A stretch of 64,000 nt of DNA from Trichothermofontia sichuanensis B231. GTDB taxonomy: Bacteria > Cyanobacteriota > Cyanobacteriia > B231. The stretch is from contig NZ_CP110848.1 of NCBI RefSeq assembly GCF_026240635.1, forward strand, positions 3,987,741 to 4,051,740, given 5' to 3'. Below the pieces are notes generated by a model, which was given only the letters and a program-made list of their open reading frames with translations, did not search any database and was not told the DNA's origin. Both the position numbers and the translations under genes were made by a program. Of the stretch, positions 35,659-44,997 are shown piece by piece (the stretch's first letter is position 1; every line of letters starts with the position of its first letter).

Positions 35659-37149
35659 CTATGCCTGGTGGTTGGGGGCAGTTCCCACGATCAGGCCGGT
35701 TCGGGCAGGGAGGGTTAGGGTCAGGTGCGAATCCTGGCGATCGCAGTGTCCTGGGGTATGGGAATGGGTACTGAACAACATCGTCAGCGATCGCGCGGCT
35801 AGGGAAGGCTCCAACAAAACCTGACATTGAGCCACATCGGTCCCTGCATTGACAGCAACCAATAGGTAATCATCCCCTAGGCAACGGCTAAAGGCATAGA
35901 CAAGGCCCACTGTGGCCATGATCGTATAGGTACCTCGACGAAGGGCCGGGTGGGCATGGCGCAGGGCAATCAGATCCCTGTGTAGGATGAGCAGATCCTG
36001 ATCCCAGTGTGACTCGTGGGGGAAACCGCGCCGACAGTCGGGGTCAAGCGCACCGGGTAGACCCACCTCATCGCCATAGTACACACTGGGGGCACCGGGG
36101 AAGGTAAACAACAATAGAGTCGCCAGTTCAACACTCGCCCGATCGCCCCCAGCGATCGTTAACAACCGGGCGGTGTCATGGCTGGCCAGCAGATTCAACT
36201 GGGTTAGCTGGATCTCCCAGGGATACAAGTCTAACAAGGCCCGCATCTTCTCGCCATAGCCCGCCGCATCCAGAGCCGGATAGGGTTCATAGGACCGATC
36301 CTGTACGTGGTGACGAATGACCCGATCGCCTGCCGCAAAGGCGATCGTCGGCGCCGTAAATAGATAATTCATAACCCCATCAAACTGGGTACCGTCTAAC
36401 CACTCCCGTGCATCTCCCCAGACCTCACCGACAATATAGGCATTCGGATTAATCGCCTTTACCCGATCGCGAAATTCCTGCCAAAAACCTGGCACCTGAA
36501 TGCAAAAAGGCACATCCAGCCGCCAGCCATCAATGCCCTCGCAAATCCAGTATTCGGCAATTCGCATAATGTATTCACGCACGTCGGGGTTAGCATGATT
36601 AAACTCTGGCAGGGCACGATTTCCCACCCAACTCTGGTAATTAGCCGGTTGAGAACCGTCATAGGCAGAAAGCGGCCAACCCTCAATCTTGAACCAATCA
36701 ACCCAAGGAGAATAGGGACCATTTTCCAAAATATCATTGAAGAAAAAAAATCCTCGACTGGCGTGATTAAACACCCCATCCAAAACAACCTTGAGGCCGC
36801 GATCATGGGCCGCCGTTAACAAGGCCCGAAAGGCATCATTCCCCCCCAATAAGGGATCAACTTGGTAGTAGTCGTGGGTGTGGTAACGATGGTTGCAGGC
36901 AGATTGGAAAATTGGAGTGAAGTAAATCGCCGTCACCCCCAAGGACTGGAGATAGTCGAGCTTCTCAATCACCCCCCAGAGATTACCCCCTTTATACCCC
37001 TGCAAGGTGGGGGGCGCCTCCCAGGGTTCCAAGGTTAGGTGGCGGGCAATCGCGATTGGGGTCTGCTGACCAATGGCAAAGCGATCGGGAAAAATCTGAT
37101 AGAAAACCGCATCCTTCACCCACTCTGGCGTCTGAATCCCTGTCGGCAT
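35659..37149 (-). CDS. GH13 alpha-amylase/neopullulanase-like glycoside hydrolase
   Basis: 496 residues, no signal peptide, so cytosolic. The four GH13 regions are present: DGVFNH at 124-129, GWRLDVP with nucleophile Asp212, GEVW with acid/base Glu242, and ASHDT with Asp325. YYGDEVGLPG and a C-terminal beta domain follow. It probably acts on glycogen-derived maltodextrins or cyclodextrins. The N-terminus is short, lacking the extra domain of many neopullulanases. Its stop codon touches a truncated family-2 element. Confidence 0.9.
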   Translation of the reverse strand: MPTGIQTPEWVKDAVFYQIFPDRFAIGQQTPIAIARHLTLEPWEAPPTLQGYKGGNLWGVIEKLDYLQSLGVTAIYFTPIFQSACNHRYHTHDYYQVDPLLGGNDAFRALLTAAHDRGLKVVLDGVFNHASRGFFFFNDILENGPYSPWVDWFKIEGWPLSAYDGSQPANYQSWVGNRALPEFNHANPDVREYIMRIAEYWICEGIDGWRLDVPFCIQVPGFWQEFRDRVKAINPNAYIVGEVWGDAREWLDGTQFDGVMNYLFTAPTIAFAAGDRVIRHHVQDRSYEPYPALDAAGYGEKMRALLDLYPWEIQLTQLNLLASHDTARLLTIAGGDRASVELATLLLFTFPGAPSVYYGDEVGLPGALDPDCRRGFPHESHWDQDLLILHRDLIALRHAHPALRRGTYTIMATVGLVYAFSRCLGDDYLLVAVNAGTDVAQCQVLLEPSLAARSLTMLFSTHSHTPGHCDRQDSHLTLTLPARTGLIVGTAPNHQA

Positions 37150-37289
37150 CCCTACTAGACCTCCGCAAACCCTGAACTAATTTGTGAAGAAACATTACAA
37201 AATTGCCGTCATGCTGGCAAGCTGGCTTGACATTTCTGGCTAGGACGACTACCTTGCATACATGCCTCGCAAAGATGGCTTAGGAAAAT

Positions 37290-37658
37290 ATGCAGGATAA
37301 GCACCAGGATAAGCAAAAAGTTACGTTGTACTTCTCCCCAGAGTTGCATCAGCAGCTAAAAATTCGGGCTGCTGTCGATGGAGAGCCGATGTCGTCGATC
37401 GCAGAGCGGGCCATTGCCTTCTTCTTGCAATATTCAGACGTCATCGAAGCCACGGAAGCAATTCAGGGCAAAGTTCATCGGATCCTAGAGTGTCCTGAAT
37501 GTGCTGCCAGTCTTGTTTTCCGCGAGTCAGAATTGGCAGTGATTGGTTCTCATTCAGCTTTTTTGACGGATGAAAACCTCACGCCAGAGGCTGTGCGTCA
37601 CTCGACAGCAGAGCCAGGATCAGATTCGCAACCTGCTCACAGTCTGGTGACTTGTTAG
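37290..37658 (+). CDS. ribbon-helix-helix-like protein with CPEC motif
   Basis: 122 residues. Residues about 10-48 (KVTLYFSPELHQQLKIRAAV, then EPMSSIAERAIAFFLQYSDV) have the strand-helix-helix pattern of Arc/CopG-like DNA-binding proteins. A CPEC motif lies at about 69-72, which could be half of a metal site, and a disordered tail follows. AGGA precedes the ATG. Target unknown; not paired with a toxin gene. It lies upstream of ycf46 with 650 bp between. Confidence 0.6.
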   Translation: MQDKHQDKQKVTLYFSPELHQQLKIRAAVDGEPMSSIAERAIAFFLQYSDVIEATEAIQGKVHRILECPECAASLVFRESELAVIGSHSAFLTDENLTPEAVRHSTAEPGSDSQPAHSLVTC

Positions 37659-38311
37659 GGGTTATTAGCAACTTGGTTAACAGCCTCTTTCTCATTAATT
37701 TCTCTCTAAGTGTTGGAATCGATAGGTTCCTTTACATTTCTCAAACAACTACAAAACAACTACAGTTGAAACCAGTTGAAACGATAACTAATAAGGAGAC
37801 TTAATAAGGGGACTTATTCTCAGCCATCGGTTGAAAAGCCATTGGTTGGAATCGAGATTTAACAACCTTTTGCCATTGCTTCTACCTAAGGGTTGTGCCT
37901 ACTTAAAGCCCTACTGAAAGCAAGTTAGGTCTCACCTTTGGTCTCCTGCATCTGTTGACTTTCTGTTGACTTTTTATTTCTCTCTGTTCTGTAGTCCTCT
38001 ATTCTCTCGTCTCGTATCTGTCTGTTGACCAGCCAGTGTCGAGAAATCCAATTGTACTTTAGTAGGTTTTTGTAAGGTAACCCGCTTTTTGAGGCAGTTC
38101 TTCCTGCTAAAAACCTTCGGTAGGGTTACTATCAAAACCAGCTCAAGTCAATTTCCAGGTGGTCTTTCTACCTGTCTACTAGGTCTACTGGTTGTCTGCT
38201 AGTAGTCTATAGTTTTAGGTTCACCATTCCTAACTTTTGTTCTCGTGAGTTCTTGCTAATTGGTAGCGCCGCGAGGGCCTGTCATCTCCTCCTACACCTA
38301 GGTCGATATCC
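37659..38311. other. 653-bp leader of ycf46 built of short tandem duplications
   Basis: No gene seen. Consecutive doublets include ACAACTACA (745-763 region), AGTTGAAACC/AGTTGAAACG (37764-37783), TAATAAGGAGACT/TAATAAGGGGACT (37789-37814), GCCATCGGTTGAAAA/GCCATTGGTTGGAAT (37823-37852), and an exact TCTGTTGACTT pair (37951-37972). The 3' half is T- and CT-rich. Probably a long transcribed leader or several promoters. Confidence 0.6.
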
Positions 38312-39820
38312 ATGTACGAAGAGCTAAACATACTCATTCAAGCTCAGTACCCCTTGGTCTATCTCATTACCTCGGAAGAGGAACGGGCGGAGCAGGCGAT
38401 CGCGGGTCTGGTACAACAAAAGCCCCCACGGCGGTTGTATATCTGGACGGTGACTCACGGTATTGTCGAATACGGTCAACCTCGCCATACGACCCAGCAT
38501 AATACGGTATCACCGGAAGCCGCGATCGAATGGGTGATTCGGCAACGGGAGCCGAGCATTTTTATCTTCAAGGATTTACACCCATTCATCGATTCGCCCC
38601 CGGTCACACGCTGGTTGCGGGATGCCGTGGCGAACTTCAAGGGCACTCAGAAAACCATGATTCTAATGTCGCCCCTGCAAGTCGTACCGGCAGAGTTGGA
38701 AAAGGAGGTTGTGGTTCTTGACTATCCTGTTCCTGATCTGACAGAGCTCAATAAAGTGCTTTCCCGTCAATTGGAGCAAACACGGACCAAGCGGATTAGC
38801 ACTGAGGGGCGTGAAAAGCTACTCAAGGCTGCATTAGGACTAACTGAGGATGAAGCTGAAAAAGTCTTCCGCAAGGCCCACGTTACTCGCGGTCGCCTGA
38901 CCGAGGCGGAGGTGGATATTGTCCTTTCGGAAAAGAAACAAATTACTCGGCGCAATGGCATTCTCGAATTCATTGAGGAAGCCGAAACGCTTGATAACGT
39001 TGGCGGCTCGGATGCCCTGAAGACTTGGCTGCGGCAACGGGCGAATGCATTTACGGAACGGGCACGTGAGTATGGCTTACCCCAGCCGAAGGGCGTATTG
39101 CTGCTGGGTGTTCCCGGTTGTGGGAAGTCCCTGATTGCGAAGGCTACGTCGCGTTTGTGGGGACTACCGCTGCTACGTCTGGACATGGGCCGGGTGTATG
39201 ATGGCTCAATGGTCGGGCGATCGGAAGCTAACTTGCGCAGTGCTTTGCGTACGGCAGAATCGCTGTCACCAACGATCCTCTTTATTGATGAACTGGATAA
39301 AGCCTTTGCCGGTGGTGCCGGTTCAGCCGACTCTGATGGCGGCACATCCAGCCGGATCTTTGGGTCCTTCCTCACCTGGATGCAGGAAAAGACATCACCT
39401 GTATTTGTGATGGCAACGGCTAACCGGGTAGAGCGCCTGCCCGGAGAGTTCCTCCGCAAGGGCCGGTTTGATGAGATTTTCTTTGTGGATCTGCCGAATG
39501 CGGAAGAGCGGCAGGATATTTTCCGAATTCATCTCGCCAAACGTCGCCGCGATATCACTCGCTTCGATCTAGAGCAACTGGCGACGGTATCCGATGGTCT
39601 TTCTGGGGCCGAGATTGAACAGGCGATCGTGGCGGCGATGTACGAAGCGTTTGCTGACGATCGTGAGTTCACCCAACTGGATATTATTGCAGCGATTAAG
39701 GCCACTTGGCCGCTCTCCCGCACCATGAGCGAGCAAGTCTCGGCCCTGCGCGACTGGGCACGCCAACGCACTCGCCCAGCGGCCATCTCCGACGCGGAAT
39801 ACCAGCGGTTGGAGTTTTAA
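38312..39820 (+). CDS. ycf46: Ycf46-type AAA+ ATPase
   Basis: 502 residues. The N-terminal 220 residues are the Ycf46-specific domain (LNILIQAQYPLVYLITSEEE). The AAA module has Walker A GVPGCGKS at about 266-273, Walker B ILFIDELD at about 322-329, and MATANRVERLPGEFLRKGRF with the sensor and arginine-finger region. Ycf46 is encoded in red-algal plastids; a cyanobacterial homologue has been linked to CO2 utilisation. The ycf35-like gene follows 178 bp downstream on the same strand, the usual arrangement. Confidence 0.92.
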   Translation: MYEELNILIQAQYPLVYLITSEEERAEQAIAGLVQQKPPRRLYIWTVTHGIVEYGQPRHTTQHNTVSPEAAIEWVIRQREPSIFIFKDLHPFIDSPPVTRWLRDAVANFKGTQKTMILMSPLQVVPAELEKEVVVLDYPVPDLTELNKVLSRQLEQTRTKRISTEGREKLLKAALGLTEDEAEKVFRKAHVTRGRLTEAEVDIVLSEKKQITRRNGILEFIEEAETLDNVGGSDALKTWLRQRANAFTERAREYGLPQPKGVLLLGVPGCGKSLIAKATSRLWGLPLLRLDMGRVYDGSMVGRSEANLRSALRTAESLSPTILFIDELDKAFAGGAGSADSDGGTSSRIFGSFLTWMQEKTSPVFVMATANRVERLPGEFLRKGRFDEIFFVDLPNAEERQDIFRIHLAKRRRDITRFDLEQLATVSDGLSGAEIEQAIVAAMYEAFADDREFTQLDIIAAIKATWPLSRTMSEQVSALRDWARQRTRPAAISDAEYQRLEF

Positions 39821-39998
39821 CAGGCTTTCTCTCCTGCCCCCAACGGGAGAGCAAAGGTCAGCCAAGTAACCCAGGTCACCTCGGTAAACTAGCTGGCAGT
39901 CACAACCAAAAGAACTATCCCGCCCCCGTGGCAGTGGGTAGTGTCACTCAACTCTAAACTCGTCGTTCTCTCTAACGTCCTTACAGGAGGAAATTCCC

Positions 39999-40352
39999 AT
40001 GTCTCATTTCAGCACACTGCGCACCAAGATCACCGATATTGAAATCCTGAAGGATTCACTCCGGAGCCTTGGGATCTCTGTCAAGACCAACGCAGACGTG
40101 CGGGGGTACAACGGTCAGCGGGTTCGGGCTGATCTGGTGGCTGTCCTCGAAGGTGAATATGATTTAGGTTGGACCCGCAACACGGAAGGAACCTACGATC
40201 TGATTGCTGACCTCTGGGGGGTTGCCAAGAAGCACAACCAGACTGAGCTGATCAATGCGATCAACCAGAAGTATGCCGTGAACAAGACTTTGGCTGAAGT
40301 CAAGCGCCCTGGTTTGCAAAACGCCAACGTCAAGCTCGTGCTGCAAAAATAA
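39999..40352 (+). CDS. ycf35: DUF1257 / Ycf35-like protein
   Basis: 117 residues starting MSHFSTLRTKITDIEILKDS. The whole length matches Ycf35: SLGISVKTNADVRGYNGQRV, YDLGWTRNTEGTYDLIADLW and the basic C-terminus. A strong AGGAGG lies ten bases before the ATG. Function unknown; association with ycf46 is conserved. A rho-independent terminator follows. Confidence 0.92.
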   Translation: MSHFSTLRTKITDIEILKDSLRSLGISVKTNADVRGYNGQRVRADLVAVLEGEYDLGWTRNTEGTYDLIADLWGVAKKHNQTELINAINQKYAVNKTLAEVKRPGLQNANVKLVLQK

Positions 40353-40376
40353 GCTCTCAGCGCGTTCCCAAGTCAG

Positions 40377-40410
40377 CGGGTTAGCCAAATCTGGGGTTAA
40401 CCCGTTTTTT
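40377..40410 (+). terminator. rho-independent terminator after ycf35
   Basis: Stem CGGGTTA (40377-40383) with TAACCCG (40398-40404), extended by G-T and two C-G pairs, loop of about eight bases, then six T. Confidence 0.85.
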
Positions 40411-40604
40411 CATATCAGGGCATCACCGCAAGACAACCGCCTCTGTGGTTGGAAACGGGTTGAAAGAAAGGGTTGATGATAACTTTTTGGCCCCTAGAAG
40501 GCTAATTGTCCGGGTTGGCAGTCGTTGAGTGGCTATTAAGGATCAGGGAGTTTGTTTTCCTATCCTTTCTGGGGACAGAACAAACACCATCAATACCTTC
40601 TAAG

Positions 40605-41330
40605 ATGGAGGCGGTAAGTTTGTCATCGCGTGTAGTCCTTCCCATGCAGACTGAATCGTTTGCTCAGACCTTCCCTCTCTTTAGTACGGTTAGCCCTGAG
40701 ACGCTGGAATGGTTGCTAGCCCCGGCGACAGAGCTTGAGTACCCCAGCGATCGCGCCGTGGTGATGGAGGATGCGTGGGGAAATGCGGTTTATTTCATTG
40801 TGTCTGGGTGGGTGAAGGTACGGCGGTTATCGGGGGATAGCGTCATGACCTTAGCCGTACTGGGTCAGGGGGACTTTTTTGGGGAAATGGCGATTCTCGA
40901 TGAGTCGCCGCGATCGACGGACGTCATTGCCCTGTCGCGGGTAAAGCTGATCAGCATTCCGGCCCAGCGGTTTATTGAAACCCTGTTTAGGGACCCCCAT
41001 TTGCACCATCGGATGTTGCAGTTAATGGTGCATCGCTTGCGCCAGACCAATATGCGGCTACAACTCCAGCGTCAAGCACCAGCGGTCAAACTGGCCAACA
41101 CGCTGCTCTCTTTGGGGGAAAGCTATGGCGAACAACGGGCGGATGGCACAGAACTCTTCAGTATTCCATACCAGGATTTAGCGGATGTGGCAGACATCAA
41201 CCTGGAGGAGACAAAGAAAATTATGCAGAAGCTGGAGGAGAAAGGCTGGCTCAAGTACGATCCGCAACAACAGGTGATCCAGTTAATCAATCTTAAGAAT
41301 TTGACCCATCTGGCAGGTCGCTTGTCGTGA
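40605..41330 (+). CDS. Crp/Fnr family transcription regulator
   Basis: 241 residues from ATG 40605 (MEAVSLSSRVVLPMQTESFA); the frame is open to 40506. Cyclic-nucleotide-binding fold: AVYFIVSGWVKVRRLSGDSV, then FFGEMAILDESPRSTDV, where the phosphate-binding position is ESPRST. The C-terminal winged helix reads YQDLADVADINLEETKKIMQ. There is no Fnr-type cysteine cluster. Regulon not deducible; the effector (cAMP, cGMP or none) is uncertain. Confidence 0.88.
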   Translation: MEAVSLSSRVVLPMQTESFAQTFPLFSTVSPETLEWLLAPATELEYPSDRAVVMEDAWGNAVYFIVSGWVKVRRLSGDSVMTLAVLGQGDFFGEMAILDESPRSTDVIALSRVKLISIPAQRFIETLFRDPHLHHRMLQLMVHRLRQTNMRLQLQRQAPAVKLANTLLSLGESYGEQRADGTELFSIPYQDLADVADINLEETKKIMQKLEEKGWLKYDPQQQVIQLINLKNLTHLAGRLS

Positions 41331-41359
41331 GGGGAGGGGGTTGCCCCATTTCCATCCTC

Positions 41360-41470
41360 TATAGTCATTGCAATTGAAGCTAAAACAGCACCCTCACCCC
41401 CAGCCCCTCACCCCAACCCCTCGCCCACTCTGGGCGAGTTGGCGAGTCAGGGTTTGGGGTTTGAAGTCCC
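41360..41470. mobile_element. family-1 element, one end only (copy 5)
   Basis: One terminus TATAGTCATTGCAATTGAAG and the adjacent CACCCTCACCCCCAGCCCCT are clear; the other end is replaced by GGGCGAG-rich sequence. It runs up to the stop codon of the GT9 gene. Confidence 0.6.
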
Positions 41471-41471
41471 T

Positions 41472-42419
41472 CTATTGACCAAACATTTTGGCCAGGACAG
41501 CGTCTGGCTTAATATCAGCGAGATTAGCCGTTGGCGATTGGACAGCTAAGTATTTTTCGCTTTTGGGTAGGATGGGCAGGGTAGGGGTAGGAAGTAGGGC
41601 GATCATGTAGGACTGAACCGCTACCGCCAGTTGTAAAGGCGCACTGTCGGGGCAGATCACCAGATTAGCACCGGCAATCATGGCTGCTTGTTGGCCGATC
41701 GCGGCAGGGGCTGTGACCTTGGCGGTTGGACAGAGTTTTAGGATCTCCGCGACCACTGCCTGATTATCGGGGGTTCGGAGGAGGACGATCGGCGGTTGCG
41801 GCTGACGTGCCTGAATCCCCTCAATCACGGCTTGCCAAGCACTAGGGGGATAAGTTCCTGCGGTCGTTGCAGCCGCAGGTTCATCGTAAATCAGAATATA
41901 ACCCGTCTCCTTGACCCCTAGACGGGTTTGTTCCGCCTCTGCCCAGTCGATATCCTTGCGGGGTACATTGATGGCGATATCCGGGCAAGGGGTAGCAATC
42001 CCTAACCCCTGGAGCAGGTCATGATAGGTATGGGCCACATACTGTTCTGACTTCAGCGGGACGGGATGGGTCAGAAAGAAACTGCCGGGTTGGTCGGCGT
42101 AACCCACACGCACTGCAATTCCTGCCAGCCATAGGAGAAAACCTGTTACCCAACCAGAAGCCAGGGAAATCACGGCGTCAAATTCCCGATCGCGCATGAT
42201 CCCTAGCAGATTCACCAGATCTGCCGGGCTGTTGCGGTCTTGATAATCAAAGGGGAGGGCCTCATGGACCGATCGGCACACCCGATAGGCGGCCTTGGCG
42301 CGGGGTTCGACGAGCACATCCACCTGGGCCTTGGGGTAGATCCGCTTGAGATCATCCAGCGTTGGAAAACAGAGGATTTGGTTGCTGATGTCACCAGGGA
42401 TGAGAACAAGTATCCGCAT
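41472..42419 (-). CDS. glycosyltransferase family 9 (heptosyltransferase-like)
   Basis: 315 residues from ATG 42419 (MRILVLIPGDISNQILCFPT). The GT9 pattern is seen: N-terminal Rossmann start, DLKRIYPKAQVDVLVEPRAK, and the donor-site region ICPDSAPLQLAVAV. GT9 enzymes add heptose or related sugars to surface glycans; it may relate to the RfaE2-like gene at 17.4 kb, but they are not linked. The expected D-x-G-H acceptor motif is altered to CPDSAPLQLA. Confidence 0.82.
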   Translation of the reverse strand: MRILVLIPGDISNQILCFPTLDDLKRIYPKAQVDVLVEPRAKAAYRVCRSVHEALPFDYQDRNSPADLVNLLGIMRDREFDAVISLASGWVTGFLLWLAGIAVRVGYADQPGSFFLTHPVPLKSEQYVAHTYHDLLQGLGIATPCPDIAINVPRKDIDWAEAEQTRLGVKETGYILIYDEPAAATTAGTYPPSAWQAVIEGIQARQPQPPIVLLRTPDNQAVVAEILKLCPTAKVTAPAAIGQQAAMIAGANLVICPDSAPLQLAVAVQSYMIALLPTPTLPILPKSEKYLAVQSPTANLADIKPDAVLAKMFGQ

Positions 42420-42666
42420 GGGGGCTAGGAAGAAATGAGGACACGGGACCGTAACTAATATACTCCGATACTTCCCCAATACTGCCATCCTGACTGGCCT
42501 CCGCTGCCCAGGGCACCCCTAACAGCACACTCAGTTCGACGATAGGCGGCGTCCTGGGCGTATTTGCCTATGGACATTCGGGTGAAATTTTGCTGGGTGA
42601 GGGGAATGGGGGAGATGTTCTGGGGGGAGGGCGCTAAACTATGAAATGATTGTTAACAGTTAAGGT

Positions 42667-42972
42667 GTGGTGGGAGTGGACGTTCAAATCAATCGGCTAG
42701 AGGCGATCGTGCAGCAGATTGGCGATGCCGTGCTGGCGACCACTGAAACGGTCGAGCGGCTTTCTGAACGGGTTGATGCCCTGTCCATTCAGGTTGAGCA
42801 GCAGGCCAATCAGGTGCAGCAGCAGGGGTATCAGATTTTTGCCCTGGGAGATGCGGTCCAAACCCTTGCGAATAATCAGGATAATTCGCTCCAACGCCTA
42901 AATCAGTTAACGGAAGCGTTGCAAACCCTGTTGGCATTTTTGGAAAGCCACGAATCGGTGGGCAATCCCTAA
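42667..42972 (+). CDS. hypothetical coiled-coil protein, about 100 aa
   Basis: Starts at GTG 42667 or 42676. Residues about 8-90 show heptad spacing (RLEAIVQQIGDAVLATTETV, SIQVEQQANQVQQQGYQIFA). No family recognised; no partner apparent. The AAGG before the start favours one of the GTG codons. Confidence 0.55.
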   Translation: MVGVDVQINRLEAIVQQIGDAVLATTETVERLSERVDALSIQVEQQANQVQQQGYQIFALGDAVQTLANNQDNSLQRLNQLTEALQTLLAFLESHESVGNP

Positions 42973-43088
42973 TAGCCTTGCTCCCCTATCGGCGATCGCC
43001 GCCGTGTTCAGGGAGCCTTGCTTCTCTGCCTCCCGCGCCGCGCACGTACCCCCCAACGAGACCCCGAATTGTCATTATTATTAACTAA

Positions 43089-44240
43089 ATGCTTATGCAG
43101 GTCGCCCCTCCCATGACATTGGCTGAAACTCTGACCGCAGAATGGCAGCAGCGCCTTGAGGTAGATTGTCCTACCCTCAAGCCTGCGACCAGAACAGCCA
43201 TTATCAACTGGCTCTTGGGCGAGCATCCCGAAACCTTGGATCAACTGGATGCCGACTTCCAAGCGATTACACGGCAGGCGATGGACTACCGTTATCGGAT
43301 TCTCCGTGCCCGTTATTTGGAGGTGTCACCGGAAGCCGCCCATCGATCGCTGATGAAACGCCTGGGGAGCCTGTTCCTGATCCGGCAAAAGATCAAAACC
43401 TGGGTTGCTCTGAGCCGCGATCGCCAGCGGACGGTAATGGATGTGGTGCAGGAGGTGGTCCAGGAGTTGTTGCAGAACGATCGCAAGCTGCAACGGCAGA
43501 TGCACTGGATTTCTCAGTGTACACCGGATCCCCGGCTGCGCAATGCTCTGCTTTTGGCCAGCCTGGAGGAATATTGCCTGCGGCCTGTGCGCAACCAACC
43601 CCTATTTGTCTATCGGTTTGTGAATTATCTACGGCGAACCCAACGGGGGGGCCTGACCCAGGTGCCAACGGGAGATCTGGTGCGGCTGGTTTCGGAGGAG
43701 ATTGCACTGGATGAGACCGATAGTCCGGTCAGTTTATTCGACGCCCAGGCGATCGCCCAATACCAGGAGGCACAGGATTGGGAAGAGCGGCAAACGGCCC
43801 GTCTGAAGGTACAACGGGAGTTTATGACCTACCTGGAGGAACAGGTGGAACCCTTGGCGGCCCAATGGTTAAAACTGTATTTGCAGGGGTGTACCCAGGA
43901 GGCGATCGCGGAAACCCTCCAGGTTCCGATCAAGCAGATCTATCGCTTGCGGGAAAAGGTGAGTTACCATGCGATTCGGGTTTTTGCGGTGAAATCCCAA
44001 CCAGAGTTAGTGGCCCATTGGCTAGAAACCTCGCTCAAGGAGCACAACTTGGGGTTAACCCCCAACCAGTGGGATCGCTTTTGGCACAACTTAACCCCCC
44101 CGCAACAGCAATTGCTGACCCTCCTACGGGAAGGGGCCAAGGTAGAGGCGATCGCCAAACAATTGCAGTGGAAAACCAGCCAGGTGATGAGCGAGTGGAG
44201 TAAGCTCTATCTCGCCGCTTTGGATCTGCGTAATCAGTAG
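43089..44240 (+). CDS. HetZ-related protein
   Basis: 383 residues. The central block LRNALLLASLEEYCLRPVRN followed by QPLFVYRFVNYLRRTQRGGL is characteristic of the HetZ-related family of filamentous cyanobacteria. Two HTH-like segments follow: QEAIAETLQVPIKQIYRLRE and KVEAIAKQLQWKTSQVMSEW. HetZ itself acts early in heterocyst differentiation and interacts with the HetR network; HetZ-related paralogues also occur in species without heterocysts. hetR is 13 kb away. Assigned by memory of the family motif, not by search. Confidence 0.65.
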   Translation: MLMQVAPPMTLAETLTAEWQQRLEVDCPTLKPATRTAIINWLLGEHPETLDQLDADFQAITRQAMDYRYRILRARYLEVSPEAAHRSLMKRLGSLFLIRQKIKTWVALSRDRQRTVMDVVQEVVQELLQNDRKLQRQMHWISQCTPDPRLRNALLLASLEEYCLRPVRNQPLFVYRFVNYLRRTQRGGLTQVPTGDLVRLVSEEIALDETDSPVSLFDAQAIAQYQEAQDWEERQTARLKVQREFMTYLEEQVEPLAAQWLKLYLQGCTQEAIAETLQVPIKQIYRLREKVSYHAIRVFAVKSQPELVAHWLETSLKEHNLGLTPNQWDRFWHNLTPPQQQLLTLLREGAKVEAIAKQLQWKTSQVMSEWSKLYLAALDLRNQ

Positions 44241-44247
44241 TTATCCG

Positions 44248-44997
44248 TTACAGGATGGCGCCGCCATCGAGCACAAGGGCTTGTCCCGTCATATTGGCCG
44301 CTGCTTCACTGAGGAGGAACCGGACCAGAGCAGCCACTTCCGGAGGTTGAATGATGTGCCCTAGGGGAATCTCCTTCGTCACATCGACTGTGGTTAGCCC
44401 CAACTCAATGAATCGGGCTTCAGCCATATCGGTTTGTACCCAGCCGGGACAAATGGCATTCACCGTGATCCGTCGCGGTGCAGTATAGAGGGCTAAACTT
44501 TTCGTAAAACCGACAACAGCGTGTTTAGCGGCACAGTAGGCGGTTTGGTCCGGCACGGCTTTTAAGCCTAAGACCGAGGCGATATTGACAATGCGGCTGC
44601 CATCTACCAGATAGGGCAGCGCATATTTACAGAGGTAGTAGGTTCCGTGCAGGTTGACATTCACGATGGCGTGCCACAGATCGTCATTGCTCTCCGGAGC
44701 CAGGGGATTACTCCCCGCGATCCCAGCGCTATTGACCAGGGCATTCACCTGACCATACGTTTCTCTAATGATCTGGAGAGTGGCTTTGACCTGGGAAAGG
44801 TCAGTTACATCACACACCAGTTTGAGATCAGCCGGTGAGAGATGTAAGCGTTCTTGGGACGTCGCGATCGCGGCAACCTCCCAGTGATCCTGTTTTAATG
44901 CCTGCACGATCGCAGCCCCAATGCCTCTCGACCCGCCCGTGACGATCGCCACTTTAGGGGTTGGGTTGGGTTGGGTATGGGTTGTGATGTTGGTCAT
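44248..44997 (-). CDS. SDR family oxidoreductase (FabG-like)
   Basis: 249 residues. Cofactor motif TGGSRGIGAAIV near 21-32, NSAGIAG, catalytic Ser in NIASVLG and the YCAAK motif (Tyr, Lys), then PGWVQTDMA. Its ATG overlaps the TAA of the upstream SDR by one base (TAATG), so translation is coupled. Converges with the HetZ-related gene. Confidence 0.88.
   Translation of the reverse strand: MTNITTHTQPNPTPKVAIVTGGSRGIGAAIVQALKQDHWEVAAIATSQERLHLSPADLKLVCDVTDLSQVKATLQIIRETYGQVNALVNSAGIAGSNPLAPESNDDLWHAIVNVNLHGTYYLCKYALPYLVDGSRIVNIASVLGLKAVPDQTAYCAAKHAVVGFTKSLALYTAPRRITVNAICPGWVQTDMAEARFIELGLTTVDVTKEIPLGHIIQPPEVAALVRFLLSEAAANMTGQALVLDGGAIL

Noticed and set aside
35502-35774. 90-codon frame antisense to the amylase end
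   Set aside because: Driven by the family-2 repeat and overlapping a strong GH13 coding region.
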